Below, piece by piece: positions 1 to 9,614 of a stretch of 64,000 nt of DNA. The DNA is taken from the NCBI RefSeq assembly GCF_907164915.1, contig NC_061862.1:127047641-127111640 (forward strand). The letters are read 5' to 3'. The notes below the pieces were generated by a model. That model was not told where the DNA came from. It was given only the letters and a program-made list of their open reading frames with translations, and ran no database searches. Position 1 is the stretch's first letter, and every line of letters starts with the position of its first letter. The position numbers were made by a program, and so were the translations under genes. The stretch is from Impatiens glandulifera (lineage: Eukaryota > Streptophyta > Magnoliopsida > Ericales > Balsaminaceae).

Positions 1-245
1 AATTTGGAAAAAGCTCAAGTCATTTTCGATTAAATGCTTGATAAGCGTCTAGTGTCATGGACGTCAATTATAAGTGGATATAGAATGCACGGTTAGGGCG
101 AAACTGCTAGAAACTCTTAGACGAGATGATTAGATCAAGGATTGAATCCGATGGAACAATGTTCGTTTCTATCTTTTCTGTATGCAGTCATGTCGGTTTG
201 ACTGGCAAGGGGTTGGATTATCTTGATATGATGCAAACAAAATTC
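1..245 (+). pseudogene. PPR protein gene, middle fragment
   Basis: Translating frame 1 gives a typical plant-PPR stretch with NLEKAQVIFD, then DKRLVSWTSIISGYRMHG. A frame change near base 110 leads into LLDEMIRSRIESDGTMF and VCSHVGLTGKGLDYLDMM. This is the usual order of consecutive L- and S-type repeats in PLS-class PPR proteins, which bind organelle RNA and often direct C-to-U editing. Seen: a TAA stop where Gln or Glu usually sits after FD, further stops, and one frameshift, so the copy is dead. It runs off the left edge and ends at the junction with transposon DNA near 246. The next expected part of the same protein type is at 12,118, so the two are probably one gene split by insertions. 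Confidence 0.8.
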
Positions 246-605
246 AATTTCAATAAATCCTTGTATATATTTTTTGTCTGGTTTTATTTGTCTGGATAAA
301 TTATCAATTTATTTATCTTCTAAATTTATACAAACAAGCATTTTATGAAATCATGTAATGAAAACATTTATGAGTTTCTTCTCCCTAAATTTATGCATGG
401 TATTTTTTTATGAAAACAATTTCAACATCAGTAGTTTTTGAGAAGCAACGGCTTGCCCCTCAGTGCATGCTCGGTTTTGTATGAAGACATATGCCATAAG
501 AATATTTTTGAAAATGAAGGAGGTTCTCCCTAAGTGCATGCCGCATTTTAGAAAATTTTAGTTAATGTCTACAAGACCTAAAATATTTCGAAAGTAAGAA
601 AACTT
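246..605 (-). other. TE-A 3' noncoding tail after pol
   Basis: Read on the minus strand, the sequence after the end of RNase H (ACTAAGTTTTCTTACTTTCG) matches the region just after pol in TE-C near 24,345 (CTAAGTTTTTCTTCTTTCG). Further in, both have 'AGGGAGAA' followed by GCATGC-type words. No 3' ORF or polypurine tract is recognisable before the PPR fragment begins at 245, so the element is truncated here. Confidence 0.6.
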
Positions 606-2150
606 AGTCTCTTGGAGTGGCTTGGATATGCTTTTATGCCACATGATCTCGGATAAAGTGGTGTCTAATATCTATATGCTTGGTCCTTGAGTGAAACACA
701 AGATTGTATGTTATGGCAATTTGGATACCGGAATCTTTTAATTGTTGTTGAATCCACGGTAGCTGAGCACAACAACTTCTAGCGGCAAGATATTCTGCTT
801 CAACCGTTGATGTTTGTATGAAGGTTTACTTCTTACTATACCAAAAAATAACTCGATCACCAAGGAATTGACATGTCTTACTGGTGCTTTTCAAGTCCAC
901 TTTACAACCTGCATAGTCTGCATCAGAGTGAGTAGTTAATCAAATTGAAACTAGAATCCTTCGAATAACACAGTCCCACATTTTGAGTGTTGTAAGATAT
1001 GTCAAAAATATTTTAGAAGCTACATATTGTTTGTTTAGGATTAGGCTGAAATCTCCCACAAACACCAACATCAAAGAGAATGTATGCTCTGCTAGTTGTT
1101 AGATAGAGAAAAGAGTCGATGATCCTACGATAGGCAGTTATGTCAACACTTTGACCATCTTCATCCTTATTAATCTTGATTGATGAGCTTATTGGTGTTG
1201 AGGCAGCGGAGAAACTCTACATGCCGAACTTTTTTAGCAGCTCCTTTGTGTACTTTGCTTGATTGATGAAAATGCCTCCTTCAAGTTGACGAGCTTGAAG
1301 GCCTAAGAAGAAGCTTAGCTCCCCCATTATGCTCATCTCAAACTTATTTGTCATCATCTTAGAAAATTTCTCACACATCTTGGGGTTAGTTGAACCAAAG
1401 ATAATATCATCAACATATATTTGTACGAGTAAGATATGAGAATCCTTTTCAAATTTGAATAATGTCCTATCAACATATCCTATAGTAAAATCATGATCAA
1501 ATAAAAACTTAGTAAGAGTGTCATACCATGCTCTAGGGGATTTCTTAAGACCATATAATGCTTTGTCTAATCTAAAAACATAACTTATTAAAGAAGGATT
1601 TTTAAAACCAGGAGGGTGCTCAACATAAACCTCCTCATTAATTATTCCATTAAGAAAGACACTTTTAACATCCATTTGAAAGACCTTGAATTTTTTAAAT
1701 CATCAAATGCTATAAAATTTTAATGGCCTCAAGTCTTGCAATAGGAGAAAATGACTCCTCGAAGTCATTGCCTTCCTCCTGTTTGTAACCTTGGGCCACT
1801 AGTCAAGCCTTGTTTCTCGTGACTAAACCATCTTCACTAACTTTATTGTGAAAGACTCATCTGGTTCCAATGATAGATTTCTTAGTTGGCTTTGAAACCA
1901 AATGCCATACTTTGTTTCTATCAAACTAGTTTAATTCCTCTTACATTGCAAGAATCCAATCTAGATCGAGTAGTGCTTCATCGACCTTATTAGGTTCAAT
2001 CATTGAAATGAAAGTCGAGTTCGCGAATTCATCTAATGATTGATGTCTGGTCCTAAGAGGTACAGAGGGGTCACTTATTATTAACTCTGGAGGATTATTT
2101 TTGTTCCATTTTAAATTTAGTTTTAATATGCTTTCTAACCAACTAGTTAT
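606..2150 (-). pseudogene. TE-A pol: reverse transcriptase and RNase H
   Basis: The best open part, 1675 to 1217, starts at MDVKSVFLNGIINEEVYVE, continues through ALYGLKKSPRAWYDTL to the catalytic YVDDIIFG motif and MGELSFFLGLQ, and ends at YTKELLKKFGM. This is the copia RT palm and thumb. Further left on the minus strand, RNase H words are readable at about 800-930 (equivalent to YSDADYAGCKVD..., CQFLGD). At about 610-650 an in-frame deletion joins the HFIRDHV region almost directly to the terminal KPLQ. The part upstream of 1675 has a disturbed frame. The enzyme would copy element RNA to DNA in the virus-like particle, but this copy cannot. Confidence 0.85.
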
Positions 2151-3260
2151 TTGGTCAAGATTTGATTCATCGGTTGGTTGATTAAGATCTGACCGACCGA
2201 TTTGCTTAGTGTTATCTAGACTTTCAATAGCCTGTTGAGTTGCAGTTGATCTTGTTGAATTTCAACATTTTCAACCGTCTGGTAAAAAGCAATGTTTCGA
2301 AACACCTGGACTTCATCTTCGCTATCAGATCTGAGATTGACATTCTCCATTCTGTTAGACAGATCAATGGATATAGAGGTGTTACTTTCGACAGCCTCAT
2401 CAAACAAACATGGGATGATGCTTCAACAATTAGAGTTCGATTATTTTATACTCTATAAGCTTTACTAACTACAGAATATCCTAACATAATACCAATATCA
2501 GATTTGGCATAAAAAACGGTCAAATAATTTTTATCATTGTTATGAATATAACACTTTTAACCAAAAATCCTAAAATATTTAACATTAAGGGCTTTGCCAT
2601 GGTAAATTTCATAAGGCGTTTTGTTAAATCTATTATTAATCATTGACCGGTTTTGAGTATGACATATTGTGTTAATAGCCTCTACCCAAAGCTTTTGAGT
2701 CACTACGGAGTCAACTATCATTGATCTAGTTGCCTCCTTAAGGATTTTGTTTCTCCTTTCAGCCAAACCGTTTTTCTGTGGAGTTCTACCAGTAGTAAAC
2801 TCGTGTCTAATACCGAAATTCCTCAAGGTAAGAAGATAAAGTCCTATTAGTGAACTTAGTACTCCTATCACTTCTAATTTTATTAACACTTATTATTTTT
2901 CATTTTATACTCTTTTAAGCATCTTAATTAATTAGGTATAAATTGGTCTTTAGATGCTATGAAAATAACCCAAGTAAACCTAGAGTAGTCTTCAATTATT
3001 ACTAATGTATAGTTCATGCCTCCTAAACTGGTTACTTTAACTGGACCGAAAAGATCCATATGCAAGAGTTATAAACATCTTTCAGATTGAATTTTACATT
3101 TACTTTTTAAAATTGACTTGATTTGTTTTCCTATCTAGCAAGAAGAACAAACTTTATCTTTAGAAAATATTAATTTAGAAAAACATTCAACTAGCTCTTT
3201 AGAACAAATAAAATTAATAGTTTTAAAGTTTAAATGATTTAGTCTCTTATACTAAAGCCA
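2151..3260 (-). pseudogene. TE-A integrase region
   Basis: The open piece at 2889-2557 contains GIRHEFTTGRTPQKNGLAER, the part of the copia integrase core with the third catalytic acidic residue (E of LAERRNK). It is followed by EAINTICHTQNRSMINNRFN and KTPYEIYHGK. Between 2215 and 2460 lies the diverged linker between integrase and RT, rich in acidic residues. The HHCC zinc-binding part and first catalytic Asp should lie at about 2900-3260 but are spread over several frames. The copy is inactive. Confidence 0.75.
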
Positions 3261-4200
3261 ATTTTAACTGTTCTTATCTATCATGCAAATAGGGTTGGGT
3301 GATTTATTTTTCCAGTTAACCTTATACATGTTACCTATCCTATACTCTATCAATAAGGTACTTCCCTGTTGAATCTTAACTAAACATGATTGCTTATGAA
3401 ATTCAAAAGTATATCCTATATCACACATTTGACTTATACTAAATATGTTATAACATAGATTTTCAACAAGTAGCACGTTGTTTATGGTGAAGTTACCATG
3501 GAATATATTATCATTGCCCACAGTCTTACCCTTGGAGTTGTCACTAAATGTGATCCTTGGTCTAGATTCCTTCACAATATCGGTAAAGAGCTTTCTATTT
3601 CTGGTCATGTGCCTTGAGCATCCAATATGCAAATACTATTCTGAATCTTCTAGGTATCTGACTTTTTTACCCTGTAAAATAAAACTATTTACACCTTTTG
3701 GTACCCATATTTAATTGGGTCCACGGTTGATCAGTTCTTTGGGGATCTATACTTGTGTTATCTTGATAAATCTCCATATGTTAGTCTTAATAAATCTACT
3801 TACATTGAGATTGACATCTCTCTGTCTGCCTTTAGATGAGGCATAATGTTTTGATGATGAGTTTTGATAATACCTCTTTGAACGCTTGGCATGTTCATGT
3901 CCAACCAATCGGTTGGCTTTCCTTCTCTTAGGACTAAGGCACCGTGACTTGTCGATTGGCTCCACATATTTTAATTCCTTTTTAATGGATGACTCATTTG
4001 CATCGTGACTTGCTGGAATGTCAGTTAAGATACTCTTGACAAAATTTATGGAAGGAAACTTGCCTTTATTGGGTTTCAACTCCTTGCATGACTTGTCTGG
4101 GTTTCTGTTGTCATATCCTAGTCCAAACATACAATTGGAAGGCTTCTGATGATTTGTCATCTGGTTGATCGTATCCCAGACTTAGTCCATGCAGCAATCG
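3261..4200 (-). pseudogene. TE-A protease and flanking linker
   Basis: The open piece 3632-3264 begins at a Met but the homology starts earlier. The copia protease signature WYLDSGCSRHMTG is here read as a stop followed by YLHIGCSRHMTR, so the catalytic DSG has become HIG and the Trp codon is a stop. Downstream, LLVENLCYNIFSISQMCDIG and CLVKIQQGSTLL match the region between protease and integrase in TE-C. The piece at 4160-3747 is the low-complexity linker upstream of protease (CMFGLGYDNRN..., many Lys/Ser/Arg), seen in diverged form in TE-C at about 20,730-21,180. Confidence 0.7.
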
Positions 4201-5351
4201 CGTAGTTTTTTCTCTCATTTTCTTTGGTTAACAGATGAACTGTCTCGTTGAGCTTCTCGTTCTTATAGGATAGTTCATTTATTTCTCGGATTGTATTATT
4301 TGGTTGAGTTGAAGCGAGGATGGACAATTTCTTGTACTCAATGCAGTAATCATATTGTCTCGAGTGAACTCTTCGGAGGCAAAGTCAAATACCACTTCAT
4401 TGTTAGCCATAACACACCTGAATTCTTCATCATTGTTAGAGTCACTTTGAGCCCATTTGCTTTTGCTCTCTTCTACCACCATTTCCTTCTGATCCTTATT
4501 ATGCTTGAATGGTTTATAATCCTCCATAGGTTTCTGATCAGTTGGCTTCTTGTCATCTTTTCTTGGTTTCTGGCATTCCGACTTGTAGTGACCTAAAGTA
4601 TCACAATTAAAACAGAAAATGTTATCCTTGTAGTCATTAAAGTTGTTGTTGTTATGATAAGATGAGTTGGATTGATTTTTCTTCATTAATCTACCAAAAT
4701 TCTTCACGAGTAAGGCCATTGCATCTTCATTAAACTGCTCAGCTGACTTGATAGGTTAAGGGACTACTGGTTCCACAGATGACACCAACTCCCTAGTTAC
4801 GTTCGAGGATGATAGTTTATCTTCATTCTTTGAGTTCATCTCGAACTCATAGGCATTCAAATCGTCGAACAAGTCATGCTGCTACATCTTGTGGAGGTTT
4901 CTCAACTCCCTCATCACGGTTGTCTTAACCTCCCATGCATTGGGAAGATCCCTCAATGCCTTGACTATGATCTCCTTGTTCCCATAGACCTTTCCCAAGA
5001 TGGCAAGTTCATTTACGATGTTGGTGAAATGTTCATCGAATTCGTCAATCGTTTCTCCGGGTCGCATTTTGATATTGTTGAACTTCTGAGTGGCCACCAT
5101 GATTTTGTTCTCTTTAGTTTGTTAATTACCCTTATTTAGATGGATGATCTTCTCCCATACTTCCTTGGTAGTGGCACATGCTCTGATCTTTGCAAAATTG
5201 TTTTTATCTAGAGTACTGTATATAGTGTTTCTGACAAAGTTATCAAGGTTGTTCTTCCTTCTATCATCATTGGTCCAATCACATCTTTCCTTCTCAATCT
5301 TGATCGGGCCGTTAGTAATGACATACCACAGGTCATCATTTAGTGAGATCA
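4201..5351 (-). pseudogene. TE-A gag, distal part with zinc knuckle
   Basis: Gag forms the particle and binds RNA. Seen: from 5351 leftwards, SLNDDLWYVITNGPIKIEKE, then RKNNLDNFVRNTIYSTLDKN and MVATQKFNNIKMRPGETIDE in a second frame. Next is an intact CCHC zinc knuckle CFNCDTLGHYKSEC at about 4565-4605. The VFDFASEEFTRDNMITALS segment that follows is shared with TE-C (VFDFSSEEFTKEDLVTTLN). There are at least two frame changes. The first ~27 codons are on the other side of the solo LTR at 7643-7723. Confidence 0.8.
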
Positions 5352-6246
5352 TGATAGGATTGGCTTTATCGATAGAGACTGGGGTCTGGCTAAGGATGAA
5401 GGCTTATGAAAAACAGTTTGAAAGAAATCCTATTAGGGATTTAATTCGTTTTCTATTGTACGCAAACTTGTGTAAACACTTGAAACGAATTCAAGGCGGA
5501 ATTGTTTACTTGGGTTTGAAGCACAAGATGAAATATGAAAAGATGACAGAAATGAAGAACACAGCAGTTTGTTTATGGATGTTCGGAGAAACTCTCCTAC
5601 GTCATCCCTTCTTCCAAATACCGGAAGGATTCACTATAATATGATTAGAATCAAATATAGTTTACACACACACTTAGCTAACTATTGAACAGAACACTTT
5701 CTGTTCAATTACAAGATGAAGAATATCACTCAGCTAAAGGTGTTTTGATTCTAGCTCTCTCTCTCGATTCACACACAGTACAATCAGAAAGAAGCTTCGA
5801 AGAATAAGTTCAGTAAGCAAGATGATTGAGTAGTTTCTCTCTCTGCAAAATCAGATTGCTTGTTCGTTCGACTTGTTAAGGCACAAGATCACTAGTAAGG
5901 TGCTTCGTCCATTGTCCTTAGGATTTGTTAAATACTAAGCAGGAGTTAATGGTCGAATCTTCAAGAATGATACGTGGCACTCTTTCATTGGAAAGCCTCC
6001 ATTGTACACAGCAGGTTCTGAGCACAAGGATCGTGGCCGTACATCACTGGTAGTGCGCCGAATATTCCATCAGGGATGTATCTGCAAAACAAGTAATTTG
6101 AGAAAAATTCTCTTACGTGGCATTCCTTGATTGGATGCGTATAGCTGTTGTACTAATCTTCACTAGAAAGTGGAGCAGAAGTAGAGTACACCTATAGCAC
6201 GTGGGTAGGAGAAATGCTAGATTCAAGCGTACTGCTTAAACTGAGC

Positions 6247-7480
6247 ATTAGACGTATTTCAGTTAGATGGATTATGAAAATCAGTCTAATGAAATAAGTC
6301 ATCTCCTTCTAATAGGAAAACGTCTATTAGACCGCCTGGTCGAATAGAATTAGACTCGCGTCTAATTACAATAACCATTAGACGGTACATCTAACTCCAT
6401 TGAGTTAGGCTACACGTCTAATTCCGGTTCTACCTCAGACTTGTCTGAAGGAGTTAGACGCACGTCTAACTTTCACTAATTAGACTACACGTCTAATTAT
6501 TTAATAACCATTAGACCGGTACGTCTAACTCCACTAAGTTGGACTTCACGTTTAATTTCGGTTCTACCTCAGACTTGTTTGAAGGAGTTAGACGCACGTC
6601 TAACTTTCATTAATTAGACTACACGTCTAATTATTAAATAACCATTAGACCGGTACGTCTAACTCCACTAAGTTAGACTACACGTCTAATTCCGGTTCTA
6701 CCTCAGACTTATCTGAAGGAGTTAGACGCACGTCTAACTTTCATTAATTAGACCACACGTCTAATTATTCAATAACCATTAGACCGGTACGTCTAACTCC
6801 ACTGAGTTAGACTGCACGTCTAATTCCTGTTCTACCTCAGACTTGTCTGAAGGAGTTAGGCGCATGTCTAACTTTTATTAATTAGACCACGCATCTAACT
6901 ATTCAATAAACATTAGACTGGCACGTCTAATTCCGCATCAATTAGACTGTCCGTCTAATTACAAATATATTAGACTACACGTCTAACTCCGATGAGTTAG
7001 ACTGTACGTCTAATTCCGAATATCAATTAGACTACCCGTCTAATTCCGAATATATTAGACTTACGTCTAATTCCGTGTATTCATTAGACCATCCGTCTAA
7101 TTCTTTACATCTATTAGACTACACGTCTAACTCCGATGAGTTAGACTGTACGTCTAATTCTATTAGACTTACGTCTAATTCCGTGCATTCATTAGACTTT
7201 CGTCTAATTCTTTACAATTATTAGACTACACGTCTAACTCCAATAAGTTAGACTGTACGTCTAACTCTATTAGACTTACGTCTAATTCTGTGCATTCATT
7301 ATACTTGCGTCTAATTCTTTACATCTATTAGACTACACGTCTATCTCCGATGAGTTAGACCGTACGACTAATTCTATTATACTTACGTCTAATTCCGTGA
7401 ATTCATTAGACCATCCGTCTAATTACACGTCTATTAGACTACACATCTAACTCCGATGAGTTAGACTATACGTCTAATTC
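6247..7480. repeat. Array of TTAGAC...GTCTAA palindromes in a solo LTR
   Basis: About 30 copies of CGTCTAAT/C, each paired with an upstream TTAGAC, make back-to-back small palindromes such as TTAGACGCACGTCTAA (7-bp arms, 2-base loop) and ATTAGACTACACGTCTAAT (7-bp arms, 5-base loop). Left of about 6960 they are organised in a higher-order unit. To the right they are packed more simply as pairs such as ACACGTCTAACTCCGATGAG. The array sits in the U3 half of the LTR. No coding potential is evident. Confidence 0.9.
6426..6961. repeat. 134-bp higher-order tandem repeat, four units
   Basis: The phrase GGTTCTACCTCAGACTTG recurs at 6426, 6560, 6694 and 6828 (the last begins TGTTCT), a constant spacing of exactly 134 bp. 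Each unit holds four TTAGAC/GTCTAA palindromes plus a fifth palindrome TCAGACTTGTCTGA. The identical spacing and few differences indicate recent expansion by unequal exchange or slippage. Confidence 0.9.
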
Positions 7481-7642
7481 TATGCAAATGAAAATCAAAA
7501 ACGGTCTAATGACCCTCATTAGATCCAAGTCTTATAACATATTGTCTCAATACACCTGTATCAAAACTCATAAGTTATTTCATCATCAAAATAATAGTGG
7601 TTAAATTATTTCAACACTTAGTCAAAATAATTTGACCCAACA

Positions 7643-7723
7643 GATTAGATACACGTTCATATGTAGCTTCCAATCAATGAAGTCTTCACTTTTGAACATG
7701 GGGGGCTTGGTGAAAGAAGTCAT
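7643..7723 (-). pseudogene. TE-A gag, first codons
   Basis: From the ATG at 7723 (minus strand) the frame reads MTSFTKPPMFKSEDFIDWKL and then HMNVYLI, ending exactly at the solo LTR border. This is the usual copia gag start (proline-rich start, then an aromatic/Trp-Lys motif). It is continuous in sense with SLNDDLWY at 5351. The ATG lies about 50 bases after the primer binding site, the expected leader length. Confidence 0.85.
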
Positions 7724-7762
7724 GATGATATTCGAACGCTTGAGAATAGAAACTAGTTTCTA

Positions 7763-7772
7763 TGATACCACT
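7763..7772 (-). promoter_or_regulatory. TE-A primer binding site
   Basis: Minus strand AGTGGTATCAT directly follows the LTR end CCTAACA. TGGTATCA is complementary to the 3' end of plant initiator Met-tRNA, the primer used by most Ty1/copia elements. Confidence 0.85.
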
Positions 7773-8750
7773 TGTTAGGATCGAGATCAACGTTAGAGAT
7801 GGGGTCTGATTACGTTGAACTCTTGCACACACTTCATTTGATAGTAACTCTATTAGGTGTGAATATCTAGTTTCTATTCTACGCAAACCGTCACAAACTC
7901 TTGAACTGAATTCAAGTGCGGAAAAGCTTGTTTCGACATGAAGCAACACAATAAGATTAGAATGATGTGAAAGAGAAGAACACAATACACGAAAGATATT
8001 TATGAATTCGGAGTAAAAGCTTATACAACACCCCTTCTTCTCGACCTCGAGAATGATATTCACTAGAAGATTTGGTTAAATACAACACTTGTACAAACCC
8101 AGTCGAACAACTAGGACTTAGTTACTGCCTATTTTCGAACTCCTAGAACACACACTCTATTGAACATAAACAAATTATGTCAACTTACAATGCTAACAAA
8201 CTCACACAGAATAGGTAGTATATAATACAGTTGTAACACTCTAGAAAACTTGAAAGCTTTTTTAAGTTTGAGAGTTTGAGAGAGCTTTTTTAAGGCAATT
8301 AATAGTTCAAGGATTCGTAAAACTTGTTGCGTGAAAATGTAATGAAGCAAGTTTTCCTTTGTCTTCTTAAGCAGACAGATGTCAACGGATATATTTGTTG
8401 CTCAACGAATATATCTATTTCATAAGACATTTGTCTTAATCTTGATTGGTTGAGTTCTAGAATAGTACATCAGGAAGGATTCTCTTTGATCTTGTCTATA
8501 CTTGGATGATAATAAGTCAAGATATTCATTGATGTGATTGCAATATACGAGGATGTGATGAATGTAGAGAGTGCCAAAATATCTTAGTAAACGAGGAGTG
8601 TACACCTTATGTAGTTTGAGACACTTAGGAGCTTTGTCAATCTATACTTGGTTTATCAGTCCTTTGCTGTTGAAATAGACTGCCAAAAGTTCTTCATCAG
8701 TCTTTGAACCATAAAGGACACAAATATTGGAGACGTATAAAGTTGTCTTT
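7773..8750 (-). mobile_element. TE-A 5' LTR, 3' portion only
   Basis: About 978 bp ending on the minus strand in GATCCTAACA next to the primer binding site. It is the reverse complement of 10,489-11,473 in TE-B, with roughly nine in ten bases equal in the stretch I compared by eye (about 120 bp near 8,080/11,140). The 5' half of the LTR is missing: similarity stops at about 8750. Confidence 0.85.
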
Positions 8751-9207
8751 ACACCGACAAGAGCAAAATGAAATGCAACAAGATCTCGGCAAGGTGGAAC
8801 CCCTCTTCAAGAAATCCTTTAATCTTCACAGTAAATCCTTCCACCTCCATAACAAAACCAAGTCTGCCATTGAAGTTCTCACGTCACAAATAATGGAAAT
8901 GGCCAAGTGTCACAATGATGTTGATGCTGAAAGACTGAGAGAACAAGAGGTAGTATCTCAAAGGTTTCAAGATGAAGAAAATGTGTCCACAGAGGCTGCT
9001 AAACGAACTGAGTATGAGGAAGACAACCTGACCATTGAACATATGGCACATCAACTAGAAATTCCATGTTGCACTCTCTCCACACGTAGGCTATGTCAAA
9101 GCGATGGCTCTACTATTGACGATGTACCTACTCCATCATCATCAAGGGGACGTGGTTGTGGGCGTAATACTGGGGTCAACCCAGCAGCACTTTTATGGTC
9201 GGAGTGA
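8704..9207 (+). CDS. Fragment of copia 3' ORF fused to antisense LTR
   Basis: A 167-aa open frame. Residues 1 to about 15 (MNHKGHKYWRRIKLS) come from TE-A LTR read antisense; the same reading (KGNKCWRRIKLS) exists on the minus strand of TE-B's LTR at about 10,480. From about residue 16 the frame enters unrelated DNA encoding a charged, probably coiled-coil segment (residues 25-120) and an Arg/Gly-rich end, SSSRGRGCGRN. It lies between the truncated pol side and the polypurine tract of TE-B, the place of the 3' ORF in SIRE/Maximus-type elements, so it is probably the C-terminal part of that ORF. Function unknown. The start codon is accidental; not a host gene. Confidence 0.5.
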   Translation: MNHKGHKYWRRIKLSLHRQEQNEMQQDLGKVEPLFKKSFNLHSKSFHLHNKTKSAIEVLTSQIMEMAKCHNDVDAERLREQEVVSQRFQDEENVSTEAAKRTEYEEDNLTIEHMAHQLEIPCCTLSTRRLCQSDGSTIDDVPTPSSSRGRGCGRNTGVNPAALLWSE

Positions 9208-9614
9208 GAGATGACATCAACAAGAGAACTTCATGAGGGAGACGCTAAACCTCTATTTTCATTTATGTCTTCCTTTATGTCTTTCAATTATGAATTCATT
9301 AAAATGATGTTGTTAAACACTTGGTTTTTGACTTACTATATTCCTTGTTTCGGTTATCAAACAAGAAAATTCAAAATGATGCATGTTAAATGATGTTTTT
9401 GTAATTTATTGGTTTTGATAGTTTTAGAATAAAACAATCAAAAAAGGAGAAATTTCTAAAGAAATAGATAACGGGATTTGATAATTTATTCTAAACAATC
9501 AAAGGGGGAGAAATTTTTAGATTAAAGTAGTTAATTAACTTAAAACAATTAGCGAAAGATTATAAAATTATCATGTTTTGAATATTTAGTTTAAATAATT
9601 AAAAAGGGAGAAAT
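8751..9614 (+). mobile_element. TE-B 3' internal region
   Basis: Sequence between the break at about 8750 and the TE-B LTR. It holds the tail of a probable 3' ORF (to 9207), then AT-rich noncoding DNA with three polypurine-like tracts. No pol sequence is present, so TE-B is a 5'-truncated 3' end. Confidence 0.65.
9438..9614 (+). promoter_or_regulatory. Triplicated polypurine tract of TE-B
   Basis: Three similar purine runs: AAAAAAGGAGAAATTTCTAA (about 9440), AAAGGGGGAGAAATTTTTAG (about 9498) and AAAAAGGGAGAAATTGTTAA (9601). Only the last abuts the LTR start TGTTAAG at 9615. Polypurine tracts prime plus-strand DNA synthesis. Repeated tracts with common flanks suggest a local duplication of the end of the internal region. 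Confidence 0.65.

Larger units (their letters stand above)
5352..7642 (-). mobile_element. Solo LTR (SIRE/Maximus-like) inserted in TE-A gag
   Basis: On the minus strand it runs from TGTTGGGTCAAATTATTTTG at 7642 to CCAATCCTATCA at 5352, about 2,291 bp, with TG...CA ends. Orientation follows from its U5 part (5440-5640), which matches the LTRs of TE-A, TE-B and TE-C. Removing it restores reading of gag across the break (NVYLI | SLNDDLWY). The flanking bases on the minus strand are TAATC before and TGATC after, a 5-bp target duplication with one mismatch. No internal domain lies between its ends, so it is a solo LTR left by recombination. Its U3 carries the palindrome array listed separately. 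Confidence 0.8.
246..8750 (-). mobile_element. TE-A, long-LTR Ty1/copia (SIRE/Maximus-like), decayed
   Basis: On the minus strand the order is LTR 3' part (8750 to 7773), primer binding site, gag start, gag, zinc knuckle, protease, integrase, reverse transcriptase and RNase H, ending near 606. A 3' noncoding tail runs to about 246. The order PR-IN-RT-RH defines Ty1/copia. Wording such as NRSMINNRFNKTPYEIYHG and YVDDIIFGSTNPK, and its close sister TE-C with a 3' ORF, point to the SIRE/Maximus group (inference). Gag is interrupted by a solo LTR at 5352-7642. The 3' LTR and any 3' ORF are missing at the left, and the 5' LTR is cut at about 8750 where oppositely oriented TE-B DNA starts. Every coding part has stops or frameshifts. 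Confidence 0.85.

Noticed and set aside
6247..7480. CRISPR-like array
   Set aside because: Regular short palindromes with spacers, but the DNA is plainly plant nuclear, the 'spacers' are themselves repeated, and no cas genes exist. It is LTR-internal repeat DNA.
8704..9207. Host gene at 8704-9207
   Set aside because: Its start lies in antisense LTR and its end precedes a polypurine tract and LTR; retrotransposon origin explains it.
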